From positions 1 through 32,230 of the forward strand of contig NZ_JAFSNZ010000071.1 of the NCBI RefSeq assembly GCF_017447225.1: a stretch of 32,230 nt of DNA, given 5' to 3'. The notes beneath the pieces were generated by a model that was given only the letters and a program-made list of their open reading frames with translations, was not told the DNA's origin and ran no database searches. Numbering within the stretch: the first letter of the stretch is position 1; each line of letters opens with the position of its first letter. Position numbers and translations under genes: made by a program. Below are positions 15,743-24,787 of this stretch, piece after piece. This stretch comes from Methanobrevibacter sp. GTDB lineage: Archaea > Methanobacteriota > Methanobacteria > Methanobacteriales > Methanobacteriaceae.

Positions 15743-16297
15743 ATGAAAATTACTGAAGAAAATATCAGAAAAATTCATGAAAAGCTCAATGAAGTCTCAC
15801 CGGTTAACTATGACTGTGGAAAGCTCTGTGGTGAAATATGCTGTGTTTATGACAGTGAGGAGTATCGCAACGACGATTTGATAATCTATCTGCTTCCTGG
15901 AGAAGAAACGTTATATAAAAACAGCGAATCATTTGAGCTCAGACACTTCAAAATCCGCGAAATCAAATATCCTCGTTCCTGGAAGGATGGTGTCTACACA
16001 GTGAAATGCATCAATCCGCCCAATTGCGAGCGTGAAATAAGACCTATCCAGTGCAGAACTTTTCCATTAATTCCCCATATCACCAAAGACAGGCGTTTTC
16101 ATCTTATTTTTGATGACACCCAGTATCCGTACAAGTGCCCTTTAATCAAGGACAATATTGAACTGAATGAGGATTTTGTAAAAGAGACATATAAAACCTG
16201 GAGATTTCTTTTGAAAAACAGATTAATATATGATTTGGTGGATATGGATTCAAGAAAACGGGAAAACCACAAAATAAAATATAAAATCATCATTTAG
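15743..16297 (+). CDS. YkgJ-family cysteine-cluster protein
   Basis: A 184-residue protein of the zinc/iron-chelating YkgJ-type family. It carries CGKLCGEICC near residues 25-35, then KCINPPNCEREIRPIQCRTFPL (residues about 90-112) and PYKCPL. The pattern of a Cys cluster, C-R-x-F-P-L and a final Cys is typical of this family, whose members bind a metal and may act in protein modification. No Shine-Dalgarno site is visible at the ATG; the first 20 residues (ITEENIRKIHEKLNEVSP) are a typical N-terminal helix. The gene converges with the large membrane protein gene and overlaps its end by 8 bases. The function is unknown. Confidence 0.75.
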   Translation: MKITEENIRKIHEKLNEVSPVNYDCGKLCGEICCVYDSEEYRNDDLIIYLLPGEETLYKNSESFELRHFKIREIKYPRSWKDGVYTVKCINPPNCEREIRPIQCRTFPLIPHITKDRRFHLIFDDTQYPYKCPLIKDNIELNEDFVKETYKTWRFLLKNRLIYDLVDMDSRKRENHKIKYKIII

Positions 16298-18386
16298 AAT
16301 ATGACACTTCATATATCTTGGATATTCCATCATCATATATCTTATTGAACGTCACGTTTTCGTTGTTGAATACTTCCAAATCATAGTTTGAAGCAATATA
16401 TGTAATATTCAATTTGGACAGGTCATTTACATTGAGATCAACATTAAAAACATCAGGCGAAACCAGATTAAAGCTTGTATCGCTATCATTTATAAGATTA
16501 ACTGTAATGTGTGAATACCTGTTGTATATATCCTGGCTTTCATTGTTAATGTCAAATTGCTGCCATTTATCCAAATCAGGATAGACATTTACTGAATTTA
16601 CTGTTCTTGCACCGAAAATAGTCAGATAGTCTATGCTTACGCTTTGTGCTATCCAGTTGGCATCAGGGTTTTGACTGACTATGCTTTCCACTTCATGGGC
16701 AAAGTCATTTTCATACAATACATCGGTTCCGTAATCAATAGGATTTACCAGTCCTCCGGCCACCAGAGACATTAAAATGACTGATATTAAAAATACCCTT
16801 TTGCCCCTATCATTATGAGCCATAAATATTGAAGCAAAAGCAATTGAATAAATGATAACTAATGCTAGAAGCATCCATGTAACGTAATAGTCGACAAAAT
16901 AGAATTTAGACAGATAAACCATTGCAACTGACAGAATTATGGACAATACAACAATCAGTTTACTGTTTCCGATTTTCTTAAGGCTTGCAAGTGACCTTAT
17001 CAGAATCAATACTGATATGAAGCTGATGACTGTGAAAAGCCTTGATGTTTTCATATGATTTCTGAATGTAATGGAGATTATTGAATCCGGAAGAGGGATA
17101 AAGTAAAACACTACAAACAATGCATATAATGCAACAAGACCAATTAGCAATTTATCCTTTGTTTTTTGCTTGAATAGAACAATAAATGCAATAATCAATG
17201 AAACAGGGAAAAAGTCAATGAATACAGAATGTTCGACCACATTGATTGGAAGATTGACAAGCTGCATCGGATAAAAGAGTGAAGGTATGTAATTTACAAA
17301 ATAACCCAAATCTCCGCCGGCATTGAATACTTCAGAACCCGGATATGCAGTGTTGAAAATTATTCTGATTGTTTCCATGGAATTATCTAAAATATGAATC
17401 ATTATCAGTGAAAAAATAATCAGCACAGCTAAAGCAATGACCAAATCCTTTTTATCATAAACAAAATTGCCTCTATTTTTGAGAAATATCCAAAGAGCCA
17501 TCATCACAAAGACATATGCAAATGGAATCTGCCATGATGGATAAAATACAATCAGAAATCCTCCGACGCATATCATCATCAAAAAGGCATATATTGTCCT
17601 TTTTAGATAATCCTGAGTGTTCATATAGAAATGGATTAGCAGAACTCCAAGCTGGCCAAAGATAAGCTGCTCGACAAGGCCGTTAATTGCAAACCACCAC
17701 TGAACCAGAGGAGATAATGTTATTAGAAAGGCATATGCGAGAGACAGGGTTTTGTTTTTGTTTGTTATAAGCATTCCAGCTTCAAATGATATTAATGCCA
17801 AAACGACAAATCTGGAAACCCAGAAAAATGACAGTCCCATAGCAGGACTTAAAAAGAGATATCCTATATTGAATGGTCTGAATATCACTGCAATATCCAT
17901 AATGGCCTGTCCGTAAACAATAAACATGTCTGTGGGAACTGCACGAATGATATTGGAAAAATAACCGAAATTATTCGGATACTGTGAAAATGCAAGAAGG
18001 GTGTTTACTACATATTCATCAGACCTGATTGATCTTGAAATACCCAATAAGGGATTGTGGTTAACATTAAAGATATTCAGCTCATTTATTGATGAGCCGT
18101 GAATTTGAAAAATGACACAGACAGCAATAACAACTAAAGAAATGCAATATCTGTATTTATAAATAAAATCAAAGACTTTTACTCTTAATTCATCATCATA
18201 AAGTATTCTAAATAATATAAAAGAAATTATTAAAAATAAAATAAATTTTTTAAATGAAAATGCCTGAATAAAAATATCAAAATTAAGGCTAGTTTCAACA
18301 GCCAGCACATAAACTTCCGCAAAAAAAGCTGCAAAAACGGCTGTTATAAAAGAAATTAGTAATCTTTGATTTTTATTCAAGTGCAT
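16290..18386 (-). CDS. Large polytopic membrane protein, GT-C/YfhO-like
   Basis: A 698-residue integral membrane protein with roughly 12-14 predicted hydrophobic segments over residues 10-560. The last about 140 residues are a hydrophilic outside domain rich in Asn and Asp. The first long loop carries SRSIRSDEYVVNT, and an Asp-Glu or Glu in that loop is typical of GT-C type glycosyltransferases that use lipid-linked sugars. FYPSWQIPF and LVQWWFAING are further loop motifs of related uncharacterised proteins. It may add sugars to surface proteins, such as the adhesins nearby, but this is inference. No ribosome site is seen; a TATA-like element at about 18398-18412 is 25 bases before the ATG, so it is probably leaderless. 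Confidence 0.7.
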   Translation of the reverse strand: MHLNKNQRLLISFITAVFAAFFAEVYVLAVETSLNFDIFIQAFSFKKFILFLIISFILFRILYDDELRVKVFDFIYKYRYCISLVVIAVCVIFQIHGSSINELNIFNVNHNPLLGISRSIRSDEYVVNTLLAFSQYPNNFGYFSNIIRAVPTDMFIVYGQAIMDIAVIFRPFNIGYLFLSPAMGLSFFWVSRFVVLALISFEAGMLITNKNKTLSLAYAFLITLSPLVQWWFAINGLVEQLIFGQLGVLLIHFYMNTQDYLKRTIYAFLMMICVGGFLIVFYPSWQIPFAYVFVMMALWIFLKNRGNFVYDKKDLVIALAVLIIFSLIMIHILDNSMETIRIIFNTAYPGSEVFNAGGDLGYFVNYIPSLFYPMQLVNLPINVVEHSVFIDFFPVSLIIAFIVLFKQKTKDKLLIGLVALYALFVVFYFIPLPDSIISITFRNHMKTSRLFTVISFISVLILIRSLASLKKIGNSKLIVVLSIILSVAMVYLSKFYFVDYYVTWMLLALVIIYSIAFASIFMAHNDRGKRVFLISVILMSLVAGGLVNPIDYGTDVLYENDFAHEVESIVSQNPDANWIAQSVSIDYLTIFGARTVNSVNVYPDLDKWQQFDINNESQDIYNRYSHITVNLINDSDTSFNLVSPDVFNVDLNVNDLSKLNITYIASNYDLEVFNNENVTFNKIYDDGISKIYEVSYSK

Positions 18387-18418
18387 ATTTATTATATTAA
18401 TATTATTTAAATAAATAA

Positions 18419-18841
18419 TTAATGGAAAATTTTATCGATAATATAACCTATGACAAAACCGATAACTGCAACGGGAATTGCAAACAATGCTCCAAACATT
18501 ATCGCAATAAAGACTGCAGAAGCAATACCGGATGAAGTGAATGAACTGACCATCAGTCCGAAAATTGTAAATGCACAAAATACGACAATGGTGGCGCATT
18601 TTGTTTTTGCAAGTCTCAGCTTTCCGGTGTGCCTGTCATGTTTGTACATCAATTTTGCCTGAATGGAGTTTTCGGGAGGTGCAGGATAAGATTGTCTTTT
18701 ATTGACAACCCTAAATTTCCTGTCCAAAACTTCAGCGTTTTTCTTGAAGTTTTTTGAATCATCCTTTTTCAGATTTACGCCACATTCATGGCAGTATGTT
18801 GCTTCATCAGCGTTTTCAAAGCCGCAATTATGACATTTCAT
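18419..18841 (-). CDS. Zinc-ribbon membrane protein
   Basis: A 140-residue protein. A zinc ribbon with Cys3-x2-Cys6 and Cys18-x2-Cys21 (KCHNCGFENADEATYCHECG) opens the chain. A charged linker to about 78 follows, then two or three hydrophobic segments over residues about 80-138. Such zinc-ribbon plus membrane proteins are common in archaea and have no assigned role. Its ATG lies two bases after the TelA-like stop, so the two are co-transcribed and probably translationally coupled. That suggests the pair act together at the membrane. Confidence 0.75.
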   Translation of the reverse strand: MKCHNCGFENADEATYCHECGVNLKKDDSKNFKKNAEVLDRKFRVVNKRQSYPAPPENSIQAKLMYKHDRHTGKLRLAKTKCATIVVFCAFTIFGLMVSSFTSSGIASAVFIAIMFGALFAIPVAVIGFVIGYIIDKIFH

Positions 18842-18843
18842 AT

Positions 18844-19974
18844 CTAATCATTTGAAGTCTCAATTTTTTCAACAACCTTTTGTCCTTCATCGGCCATATT
18901 GCTGAACATTGCAATGGTCTCTTTCATTTGAGGAAGTGCCTGTTCCTTGTAGTTGCTTACCTCTTCAATAGCTAGAAGTGCTTCCCTGAATGAGTTTTGA
19001 AGTATTTCAGGTGAAATCATTGCTTCACCGCTTGATTTTTGGATTTCAGCACCCTGTTCATGAAGCATGTGTGAAGTTGACTCGATAATGTTTCCTGTAG
19101 TCTCATTTAAAATATTGATTTTGTCCATTACAAGTTTCTGGTCGTACAGTGCACTTGCAACCATTACACCTGTTCTCAGTGCAGTTACGGTCACGTTTTT
19201 AGCACGGTTAACACCTCGAATAAGTTCCTTGTTGTTTCTTCTGATTACATTTAATGAAACAATTCCCTGCTGGTTGATTACAATCATCTGCTGCATATCC
19301 ATGATTCTTTGCCTTAACGGGAATAAAACCTCTTCTTTAACGAATGCGATTTTTTCCGGATCAACTCCCTGAAGCTCTGCATTCTGTATCTGCATCTCAA
19401 TGGATTCGTCCATCTGCTTACCCAATTCAATGTCAGCAAGAAGCTTGTTGGTGACTTCTCTTAAGTTGTTTTCCTCAGCAACCAATGTTGTATTGTCATT
19501 TTGCAATATTTTGCTGCTGTGGTCAAGTGATTCAAGGATTTCAGAAATGGCGGCATCAGCTTTCTGATATCTTGAGAAATATTTTCTGACAGGATTAAAA
19601 ATATCTCCCAAAACGCCTTTTTTGGTGAAATCGACTTTACTTGGATCAATATCCTTTAACTGAATGTTGAGTTCATTTAATTTATCACCAATGTTTTCTG
19701 ATTCAGTTCCTCCTTTATTAAAATCAACAAAACGTGTGCTTAAGAGTTTGTTTTTTTGTGATGAACGGTTCATATCATTTAAACCAAAGCTATCTAATGG
19801 CTTTAGAATGTTTTCCCTTTCGACAGGATTGTTCAAATCCGCATCAAAAATAGCTACTGCATTGTTTTCAGCCTGAGTCTTAAGATTAGAATTCTGCAAT
19901 TTTTCTTGCTCTACCTTAATGGTATCTTCTACTTCATTTTCTATTTGATCAATGTTTAGTGAAAATTCAGCCAT
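18844..19974 (-). CDS. TelA / toxic anion resistance family protein
   Basis: A 376-residue cytosolic helical protein of the TelA (tellurite/toxic anion resistance) family. Features are the ending of the N-terminal part in SFGLNDMNRSSQ, the helical core RKYFSRYQKADAAISEILESLDHSS, and the late segment RNNKELIRGVNRAKNVTVTALRTGVMVASALYDQKL, which matches the family's conserved RxxLxRGxxRAxxVTxTAL-like stretch. TelA proteins are linked to resistance to tellurite, colicin or cell-envelope stress, with an unknown mechanism. Starts behind GAGGTAT. Order on this strand: coiled-coil protein, TelA, zinc-ribbon membrane protein, consistent with one functional unit. Despite the name, a tellurite role here is not supported by anything else. 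Confidence 0.85.
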   Translation of the reverse strand: MAEFSLNIDQIENEVEDTIKVEQEKLQNSNLKTQAENNAVAIFDADLNNPVERENILKPLDSFGLNDMNRSSQKNKLLSTRFVDFNKGGTESENIGDKLNELNIQLKDIDPSKVDFTKKGVLGDIFNPVRKYFSRYQKADAAISEILESLDHSSKILQNDNTTLVAEENNLREVTNKLLADIELGKQMDESIEMQIQNAELQGVDPEKIAFVKEEVLFPLRQRIMDMQQMIVINQQGIVSLNVIRRNNKELIRGVNRAKNVTVTALRTGVMVASALYDQKLVMDKINILNETTGNIIESTSHMLHEQGAEIQKSSGEAMISPEILQNSFREALLAIEEVSNYKEQALPQMKETIAMFSNMADEGQKVVEKIETSND

Positions 19975-20055
19975 TTTCTATACCTCATTAAAACAGTAAA
20001 TATAATAATATATATGGTGTGGTTTATTATAAAAGTTATTGTATGTAAATTGTTA

Positions 20056-20730
20056 TTAATCATATTTCTTGACGGAATCTATCAAATTCTTCATGTCCTC
20101 AAGGAGATTTTCAACGTCAGTGTCGCTTTCCTTATTGGAGCTTAAACTGATTATGAGCTCATTTGTCAAATCATCAATATATGAAATGATTGCTTTCATA
20201 TTGGAAATCTTGTTTTCAAGTTCCGTGTCAATTCTTGGGGTTTCACGGGTTGCCAGCCTGACAATATTCATTGCCCCGTCATATTCTGAAGTGAAAACCT
20301 TTGTTGAAGTTTTAACATGATCCATGAACTTGTCATATGTAATCTGCGGCGGAGCGAATGACTTTTCAATCAGGTTGACGACAACCTTTTCTTTAGCTTC
20401 ATATTCAACTTTCAGGGATTTGATTTCCTCCTCGAAGTGGTGAAGGGGACCTGTGGTTGCAGCGGGCTTTTGTGTAACTTCAGGAGTTTTTTCCGTATCT
20501 GAAGTTTTTTTAGCGTTCTGCTTAATCAGATATCGAAGCCTTGTTTCAAGGCCTTCCTCACTGACTATGTTCAGCTTGATTTCTTCCTTAAGCTGATTTT
20601 TGATGTGTTCTCCTACGGAAAACTCTATATTGTTTGCTCTTAAAAGTGCCTTGTACTCATCGCTTAAGATAAATCCGCCGGTCAAATCCTCCAGCTTTTG
20701 CTCAGCCGGACTTTTAGAAAACATACCCAT
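20056..20730 (-). CDS. Coiled-coil protein of the TelA operon
   Basis: A 224-residue protein that I do not recognise as a named family. Residues 1-30 include a short SHOCT-like segment (AEQKLEDLTGGFILSDEYKALL). A Thr/Pro/Lys-rich linker spans about 78-95. Residues about 98-222 are helical with coiled-coil character, ending in DVENLLEDMKNLIDSVKKY. AAGGTG lies before ATG-GGT-ATG, so the first or third codon could be the start. TelA follows after 81 bases on the same strand. In many genomes TelA is paired with a helical partner of the XpaC type; this protein may fill that place, but similarity to XpaC could not be confirmed by eye. Confidence 0.6.
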   Translation of the reverse strand: MGMFSKSPAEQKLEDLTGGFILSDEYKALLRANNIEFSVGEHIKNQLKEEIKLNIVSEEGLETRLRYLIKQNAKKTSDTEKTPEVTQKPAATTGPLHHFEEEIKSLKVEYEAKEKVVVNLIEKSFAPPQITYDKFMDHVKTSTKVFTSEYDGAMNIVRLATRETPRIDTELENKISNMKAIISYIDDLTNELIISLSSNKESDTDVENLLEDMKNLIDSVKKYD

Positions 20731-20757
20731 TATTTAAACACCTTATAATTTTTTTAA

Positions 20758-21735
20758 CTAGTTAATATATGATATCTGCTCATCCGTTATCAGTTTATAA
20801 TTTATCAGTTCATCTGAATCCAAATCTTCGCTCATGAGTTTTACTGCCGTAATCTGACTGTTTGTATATGTCCTGTAATAGAGTATTGCATCTGCAGTGT
20901 TATAGCATGATGTGTAGATTGTATATTCATACAAGTCAGGATCATTTATGAATGTGCAGCCGTTTTGCTGTTCAACAGAGCCTAAAATGTGGAAGAACTG
21001 GTTGACGCTGGCCTCTTCGCTGTCACCGGAATATGAATTTGCCCTTGTAAAAGCGACTTTAGCAAATCTTGAAGAAGAGGACAAGTCTCCCGGAAGACCG
21101 ATAGCTCCCATTCCCCTTGAATACTCATCTAAATCAAAGGAATCACTGAATTTGTTTTCAGGATTTCTGTTGGAAAGGCTTCTGTAGTCATTCAATGTAA
21201 ACAGCTGTTTGTCGAACGGAGGATTGTTAGTCAATACTCCGACAGGATTGTCGAATACCTTAAGTCCGTCTTCCATAGGTTCAACGACAATTGCTGCGCT
21301 TTCATCAGAAATCATCCAGTGAAGTGGAGATAACGGCAACTCTTGTGAAAAGTTGATGTTTACAAGATTGATGTTTTCAAGAGCCTCTTTTACTTCACTT
21401 ACTGTTGAGAAGTTGCTTAAAAGATAAGGAATGAATTCAAATGGAGTTATGTTAATCATTCCTTCCTTTTCATCAAGGTATTTTGCGTTTCCTGCAAAAT
21501 TAAGTCCTGCAATGGACAGTCCTTTTTCATTGCAAGCATCATAGTATAAAGGATATACGTCAACGCCTGCAGCAACACCGATGATTGCATAGTGGCTTTC
21601 GATTGAATCAATAAGCTTAAAATCAAACTTATAGTTTCGGGGAGTTATAGTCACCCTTTCATTATATGATATTTCATAATCAAAATTACGGCCAAAATAA
21701 TGCTTTTTAGTTATATAATTGCTTGCTGTACACAT
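20758..21735 (-). CDS. cbh: Choloylglycine hydrolase family enzyme (bile salt hydrolase-like)
   Basis: A 325-residue Ntn-hydrolase; the family cleaves amide bonds in conjugated bile salts, penicillin V or acyl-homoserine lactones. After removal of Met1, Cys2 becomes the nucleophile. All the catalytic positions expected from bacterial bile salt hydrolases are visible: Cys2, Arg16 and Asp19 (YFGRNFDYE), Asn79 (AGLNFAG), Asn170 (VGVLTNNP) and Arg223 (SSSRFAKVAF). The start is fixed because Cys2 must follow the first Met, and AGGTGA lies six bases upstream. Gut Methanobrevibacter are known to carry a bile salt hydrolase, so deconjugating bile salts is the best guess. It starts 8 bases after an amidohydrolase gene, so the two are co-transcribed. 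Penicillin V acylase activity cannot be ruled out. Confidence 0.88.
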   Translation of the reverse strand: MCTASNYITKKHYFGRNFDYEISYNERVTITPRNYKFDFKLIDSIESHYAIIGVAAGVDVYPLYYDACNEKGLSIAGLNFAGNAKYLDEKEGMINITPFEFIPYLLSNFSTVSEVKEALENINLVNINFSQELPLSPLHWMISDESAAIVVEPMEDGLKVFDNPVGVLTNNPPFDKQLFTLNDYRSLSNRNPENKFSDSFDLDEYSRGMGAIGLPGDLSSSSRFAKVAFTRANSYSGDSEEASVNQFFHILGSVEQQNGCTFINDPDLYEYTIYTSCYNTADAILYYRTYTNSQITAVKLMSEDLDSDELINYKLITDEQISYIN

Positions 21736-21743
21736 AAAATCAC

Positions 21744-22541
21744 CTATTCCAATTTAAGAAGCTTTGCAGCATTTTCATATAAAATCATTGATCGCTCTTC
21801 ATCAGTTAAATCAATCTTGTCAAAGTATTCCATTTCAGATACTGCATCCCACATCGGATAATCCGTTGCCCATAAAACCCTATCGGCACCATATGCATGA
21901 ATCAGGTCCCTGGCTGTTTCGGCTGAAAGCGCATATAAGCTGGAACTTAAATCAACGTAAAGATTATCTCTTCCTGCAAGCTGTCTTGTGGCCTCTTCCC
22001 ACATGCTCCATCCAGCAAAATGTGCTCCGATAACAGTCATGTCCGGAAACTCATCCAAAAGTGGAATCAGCTGTTCTGGATTTGAATAGTTATATCTGAA
22101 ATCTCCGCAATGAATCATCAAAGGAACATTTCCTTCATTTATAACCTCAGCCAATGCAAAGGCCCTTTTTTCATTTAAGGCAAACTGCTGGAAATCCGGG
22201 TGAAGCTTGACGCCCTTAAGGCCCAAGTCAATGAGATGATTGAAGTCCCCTTCAATGTCATCACTGTCAGGGTGAAGGGTTCCGAAACCTGTAAACAAAT
22301 CAGGATGGGATTTCACTTCACTTGATATGAATTCATTTATGGATTTAACCTGTTTTGGGGTGGTTGCAACTGAATGAACCAGGTAATGAACTACACCAAC
22401 TCTGCTGCCGTCCCTTATCAAGTCATCAGTCTTTCCGTTCAGGGACATGTTCAAATCATAAAAGTTTTTAATTCCTTCAACGGCTTTTGATGCAATCTTT
22501 TCGGGATAGATATGACAATGTGCGTTTATTACTTTCTGCAT
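21744..22541 (-). CDS. Amidohydrolase-family metal-dependent hydrolase
   Basis: A 265-residue TIM-barrel hydrolase of the amidohydrolase 2 group. Metal-binding motifs are visible in order: H-x-H at residues 8-10 (NAHCHIYP), KLHPDF near 113, a His in MIHCGD (about 143) and in IGAHFAG (about 172), and the catalytic Asp of LWATDYPMWD near 226. Family members hydrolyse or decarboxylate small acids and amides. The substrate here is unknown. AGGTGG lies nine bases before the ATG. Because the bile-salt-hydrolase-like gene begins eight bases after its stop, a linked role in handling a host or dietary amide or acid is possible. Confidence 0.8.
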   Translation of the reverse strand: MQKVINAHCHIYPEKIASKAVEGIKNFYDLNMSLNGKTDDLIRDGSRVGVVHYLVHSVATTPKQVKSINEFISSEVKSHPDLFTGFGTLHPDSDDIEGDFNHLIDLGLKGVKLHPDFQQFALNEKRAFALAEVINEGNVPLMIHCGDFRYNYSNPEQLIPLLDEFPDMTVIGAHFAGWSMWEEATRQLAGRDNLYVDLSSSLYALSAETARDLIHAYGADRVLWATDYPMWDAVSEMEYFDKIDLTDEERSMILYENAAKLLKLE

Positions 22542-22599
22542 TATATTTTACCACCTAATACTAATCTAATATATTTTATAGGTTTTTTAGGTAAAATAG

Positions 22600-22629
22600 T
22601 TTATTGAAAAAAAATAAGAAAAAAAGAGT
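22600..22629 (-). terminator. T-rich terminator of the coiled-coil gene
   Basis: On the minus strand the stop of the coiled-coil gene is followed by CTCTTTTTTTCTTATTTTTTTT (plus-strand A-runs over 22605-22625). This is a classic archaeal T-tract terminator with no strong stem. The TATA box of the amidohydrolase gene (CTATAAAATATA) follows at about 22570-22582. Confidence 0.55.
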
Positions 22630-23004
22630 TTAGAATTTGAAGAAATCTTTAGTCCAGTTAATGTTGTGCTTAACGTCCTGAACCTTCATTTCATAAGATT
22701 CATCGACATCCCCATATTCCTTTTCAAGGATTTTAAGCTTTTGCTCTACATCCAAACTTGCATCCTTTAGCTGGGAGTATACGGATATCTCCTTATTAAT
22801 GTTTTCAAGTTGTTCTTCAAGCTCTTCTCTTTGTTTGTTTGCTTGGTTAATTTTGTTTTCAAGATATTGGGCTTCCTGCTGATATGACTGTTCTTTTGCT
22901 TCAAAAAGCATGTCAATAGCAGTTCCCACATCAATATCGTTTTTCTTTAAGATTTCAACTTTTTTAAGCTGTTCATCCGTCAGTTCAATTTCGATTTTAG
23001 CCAT
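22630..23004 (-). CDS. Short coiled-coil protein
   Basis: A 124-residue protein that I do not recognise. Residues 1-40 begin with a ribbon-like MAKIEIELTDEQLKKVEIL segment that resembles a small DNA-binding or dimerisation strand-helix. Residues about 42-95 form a strong heptad coiled coil (QQEAQYLENKINQANKQREELEEQLENINKEI). A second helix ends the protein. No cysteine and no membrane segment are present. The ATG at 23004 is chosen over a GTG at 23013, because AAGTGAT with that GTG forms the ribosome site. A hairpin terminator separates it from the antiporter gene upstream, so it has its own promoter. A structural or regulatory role is possible. Confidence 0.55.
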   Translation of the reverse strand: MAKIEIELTDEQLKKVEILKKNDIDVGTAIDMLFEAKEQSYQQEAQYLENKINQANKQREELEEQLENINKEISVYSQLKDASLDVEQKLKILEKEYGDVDESYEMKVQDVKHNINWTKDFFKF

Positions 23005-23016
23005 TTCAATCACTTG

Positions 23017-23049
23017 AAAAAATTAAAAATGAATGGATTTAATCCATTC
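23017..23049 (-). terminator. Hairpin-T terminator of the NhaC-type antiporter gene
   Basis: GAATGGATT (23031-23039) and AATCCATTC (23041-23049) form a near-complete palindrome with a single-base centre, overlapping the antiporter's last codons. On the minus strand it is followed by ATTTTTAATTTTTTC (23017-23030). The structure closely resembles the terminator at 1709-1735. Confidence 0.65.
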
Positions 23050-24787
23050 ACGTAGCCTCTTCAGTTTCGACCTCATCGAAATCTACTTTCTCACCAAGAA
23101 CTCTTAATCCGACATAGAGTACTACAGCTGCTATTGGGATTGAAATGTACCATGCAACACCGAGACCGGCTGGAAGGTAACCGAAGACGATTGCTACGAT
23201 TGCAACGAATATAGCATAGTAGATTTGCGTCTGAACGTGGTTAATATGGTTACAGCTTGATCCCATCGATGACAGAATCGTAGTATCTGAAATCGGTGAA
23301 CAGTGATCCCCGAAGATTGCTCCGGTCAATACACCACTGGTACATACGACTGTGAATGTCATGTCCGGACATACTGCCCATGCAAGAGGAATAGCCAAAG
23401 GCATCAGGATACTCATTGTACCGTATGCAGTACCTGTTGCAAATGAAATGAGTGCTCCTAAGATGAAAATCAGACTCGGAAGGACAAATGCAGGGATTGC
23501 TCCTTTTAGGACTCCTACAAGATAGTCTGCGGTTCCGACTTCACCGATGACCCCACCTAATGACCATGCAAGTAATAGAATTACACCGGTAATTACGATT
23601 GTTTTCATACCGCCAATCCATTCGGATATTGCATCCTCAATAGTGAGTATTTTCTGACCGACTGCCATGACGATTGCAACGATTGATGCGAGCAATGCTG
23701 CCTGGAACAAAGCGACTGATGCGTCAGATGCTGCCAGAGCTTCAAATATACCGTTGAATGACAATGGAGCAGTGTGCATCAATTGAATGAGAGCTGCGTC
23801 CTCTCCACCTAAAATGGTGGTGTAACCGCTCCAGTAGAATGCTATCAGTGCACCAACAATCAGTGTTCCTATAGGAATGATTGCATTCCAGATGGATAAT
23901 TTGATTCCTTCAACAGGTTTGACTTCATCAAATCCAGGAGCTGAAGCCTCAATGACCTTTTCGTTTTCTTTTCTTTTACGGGCTTTTTTCTCTGCATCTT
24001 TCATTGGTCCGAATTCATATAATGTTAAAGCTGAAATAACAATGAATATTAAGATGAATATGTTATAGAACCTGTATGGAATGGTTTGAAGGAATACTCC
24101 GAAACCTGTGACGTTTGTAATACCGATGGATTCAAATCCTGCAGCAATCAAACTGACTTCCAAACCGATCCAGGTTGAAATAATAGCAAGACCAGCAATA
24201 GGAGCTGCGGTTGCGTCAACAATGAATGCTAATTTTTCTCTGGATACTTTGAGTTTGTCCATAACTGGTCTCATGATAGGACCGATGATTAAAGAGTTTG
24301 CATAGTCGTCGAAAAATACACATAATCCTAAGAACCATGTGATGAGCTGAGCTTTACGAGGTGTATTTGCACGTTTTGAGAATGTGTTTGCCAATGCCTG
24401 TGCACCACCCATTTTGGTGATTAACTGAATTACACCACCAATGAGCAGACATTGAAGGATAATACCTGCATTCCAAGGATCAGCCATACAAGCGATAACT
24501 TCATTACCGATACCTAAAAATGCGTTTACAGCGGAGCTGATAATGTTCAAGTCATTTACACAAAGCATAAATTCCCCAACAAAAACACCGACAAATAACG
24601 ATAGAACAGTTTCTTTTGTAATAAAAGCTAATGCAATAGCGATAAGAGGCGGCAACAATGTCAAGATTCCAAAACGAACAGAGTTTTCGCCTTCAGGCAT
24701 TTGTGTAATAATCAGTGACAACACAAATAAACCGATTATAGCAATAGCTGTTACTAAACCTAATTTCATATTGTGATTTAAATTCAT
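23048..24787 (-). CDS. NhaC-type Na+/H+ antiporter or related organic-acid exchanger
   Basis: A 579-residue membrane protein with about 12-13 hydrophobic segments. It contains the family signature areas LCVFFDDYANSLIIGPIMRPVMDKL (residues about 168-195) and ISFATGTAYGTMSILMPLAIPLAW plus GDHCSPISDTTILSSMGSSCNHINHVQTQI. The last is typical of NhaC family members, some of which exchange malate/lactate or take up other organic acids with sodium. The ATG at 24787 is preferred over the in-frame start at 24844, because GGTGTGA lies seven bases upstream. It stands alone on its strand, with its own terminator. Sodium handling is central to methanogens, so a Na+/H+ role is likely; the substrate is not proven. 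Confidence 0.8.
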   Translation of the reverse strand: MNLNHNMKLGLVTAIAIIGLFVLSLIITQMPEGENSVRFGILTLLPPLIAIALAFITKETVLSLFVGVFVGEFMLCVNDLNIISSAVNAFLGIGNEVIACMADPWNAGIILQCLLIGGVIQLITKMGGAQALANTFSKRANTPRKAQLITWFLGLCVFFDDYANSLIIGPIMRPVMDKLKVSREKLAFIVDATAAPIAGLAIISTWIGLEVSLIAAGFESIGITNVTGFGVFLQTIPYRFYNIFILIFIVISALTLYEFGPMKDAEKKARKRKENEKVIEASAPGFDEVKPVEGIKLSIWNAIIPIGTLIVGALIAFYWSGYTTILGGEDAALIQLMHTAPLSFNGIFEALAASDASVALFQAALLASIVAIVMAVGQKILTIEDAISEWIGGMKTIVITGVILLLAWSLGGVIGEVGTADYLVGVLKGAIPAFVLPSLIFILGALISFATGTAYGTMSILMPLAIPLAWAVCPDMTFTVVCTSGVLTGAIFGDHCSPISDTTILSSMGSSCNHINHVQTQIYYAIFVAIVAIVFGYLPAGLGVAWYISIPIAAVVLYVGLRVLGEKVDFDEVETEEAT

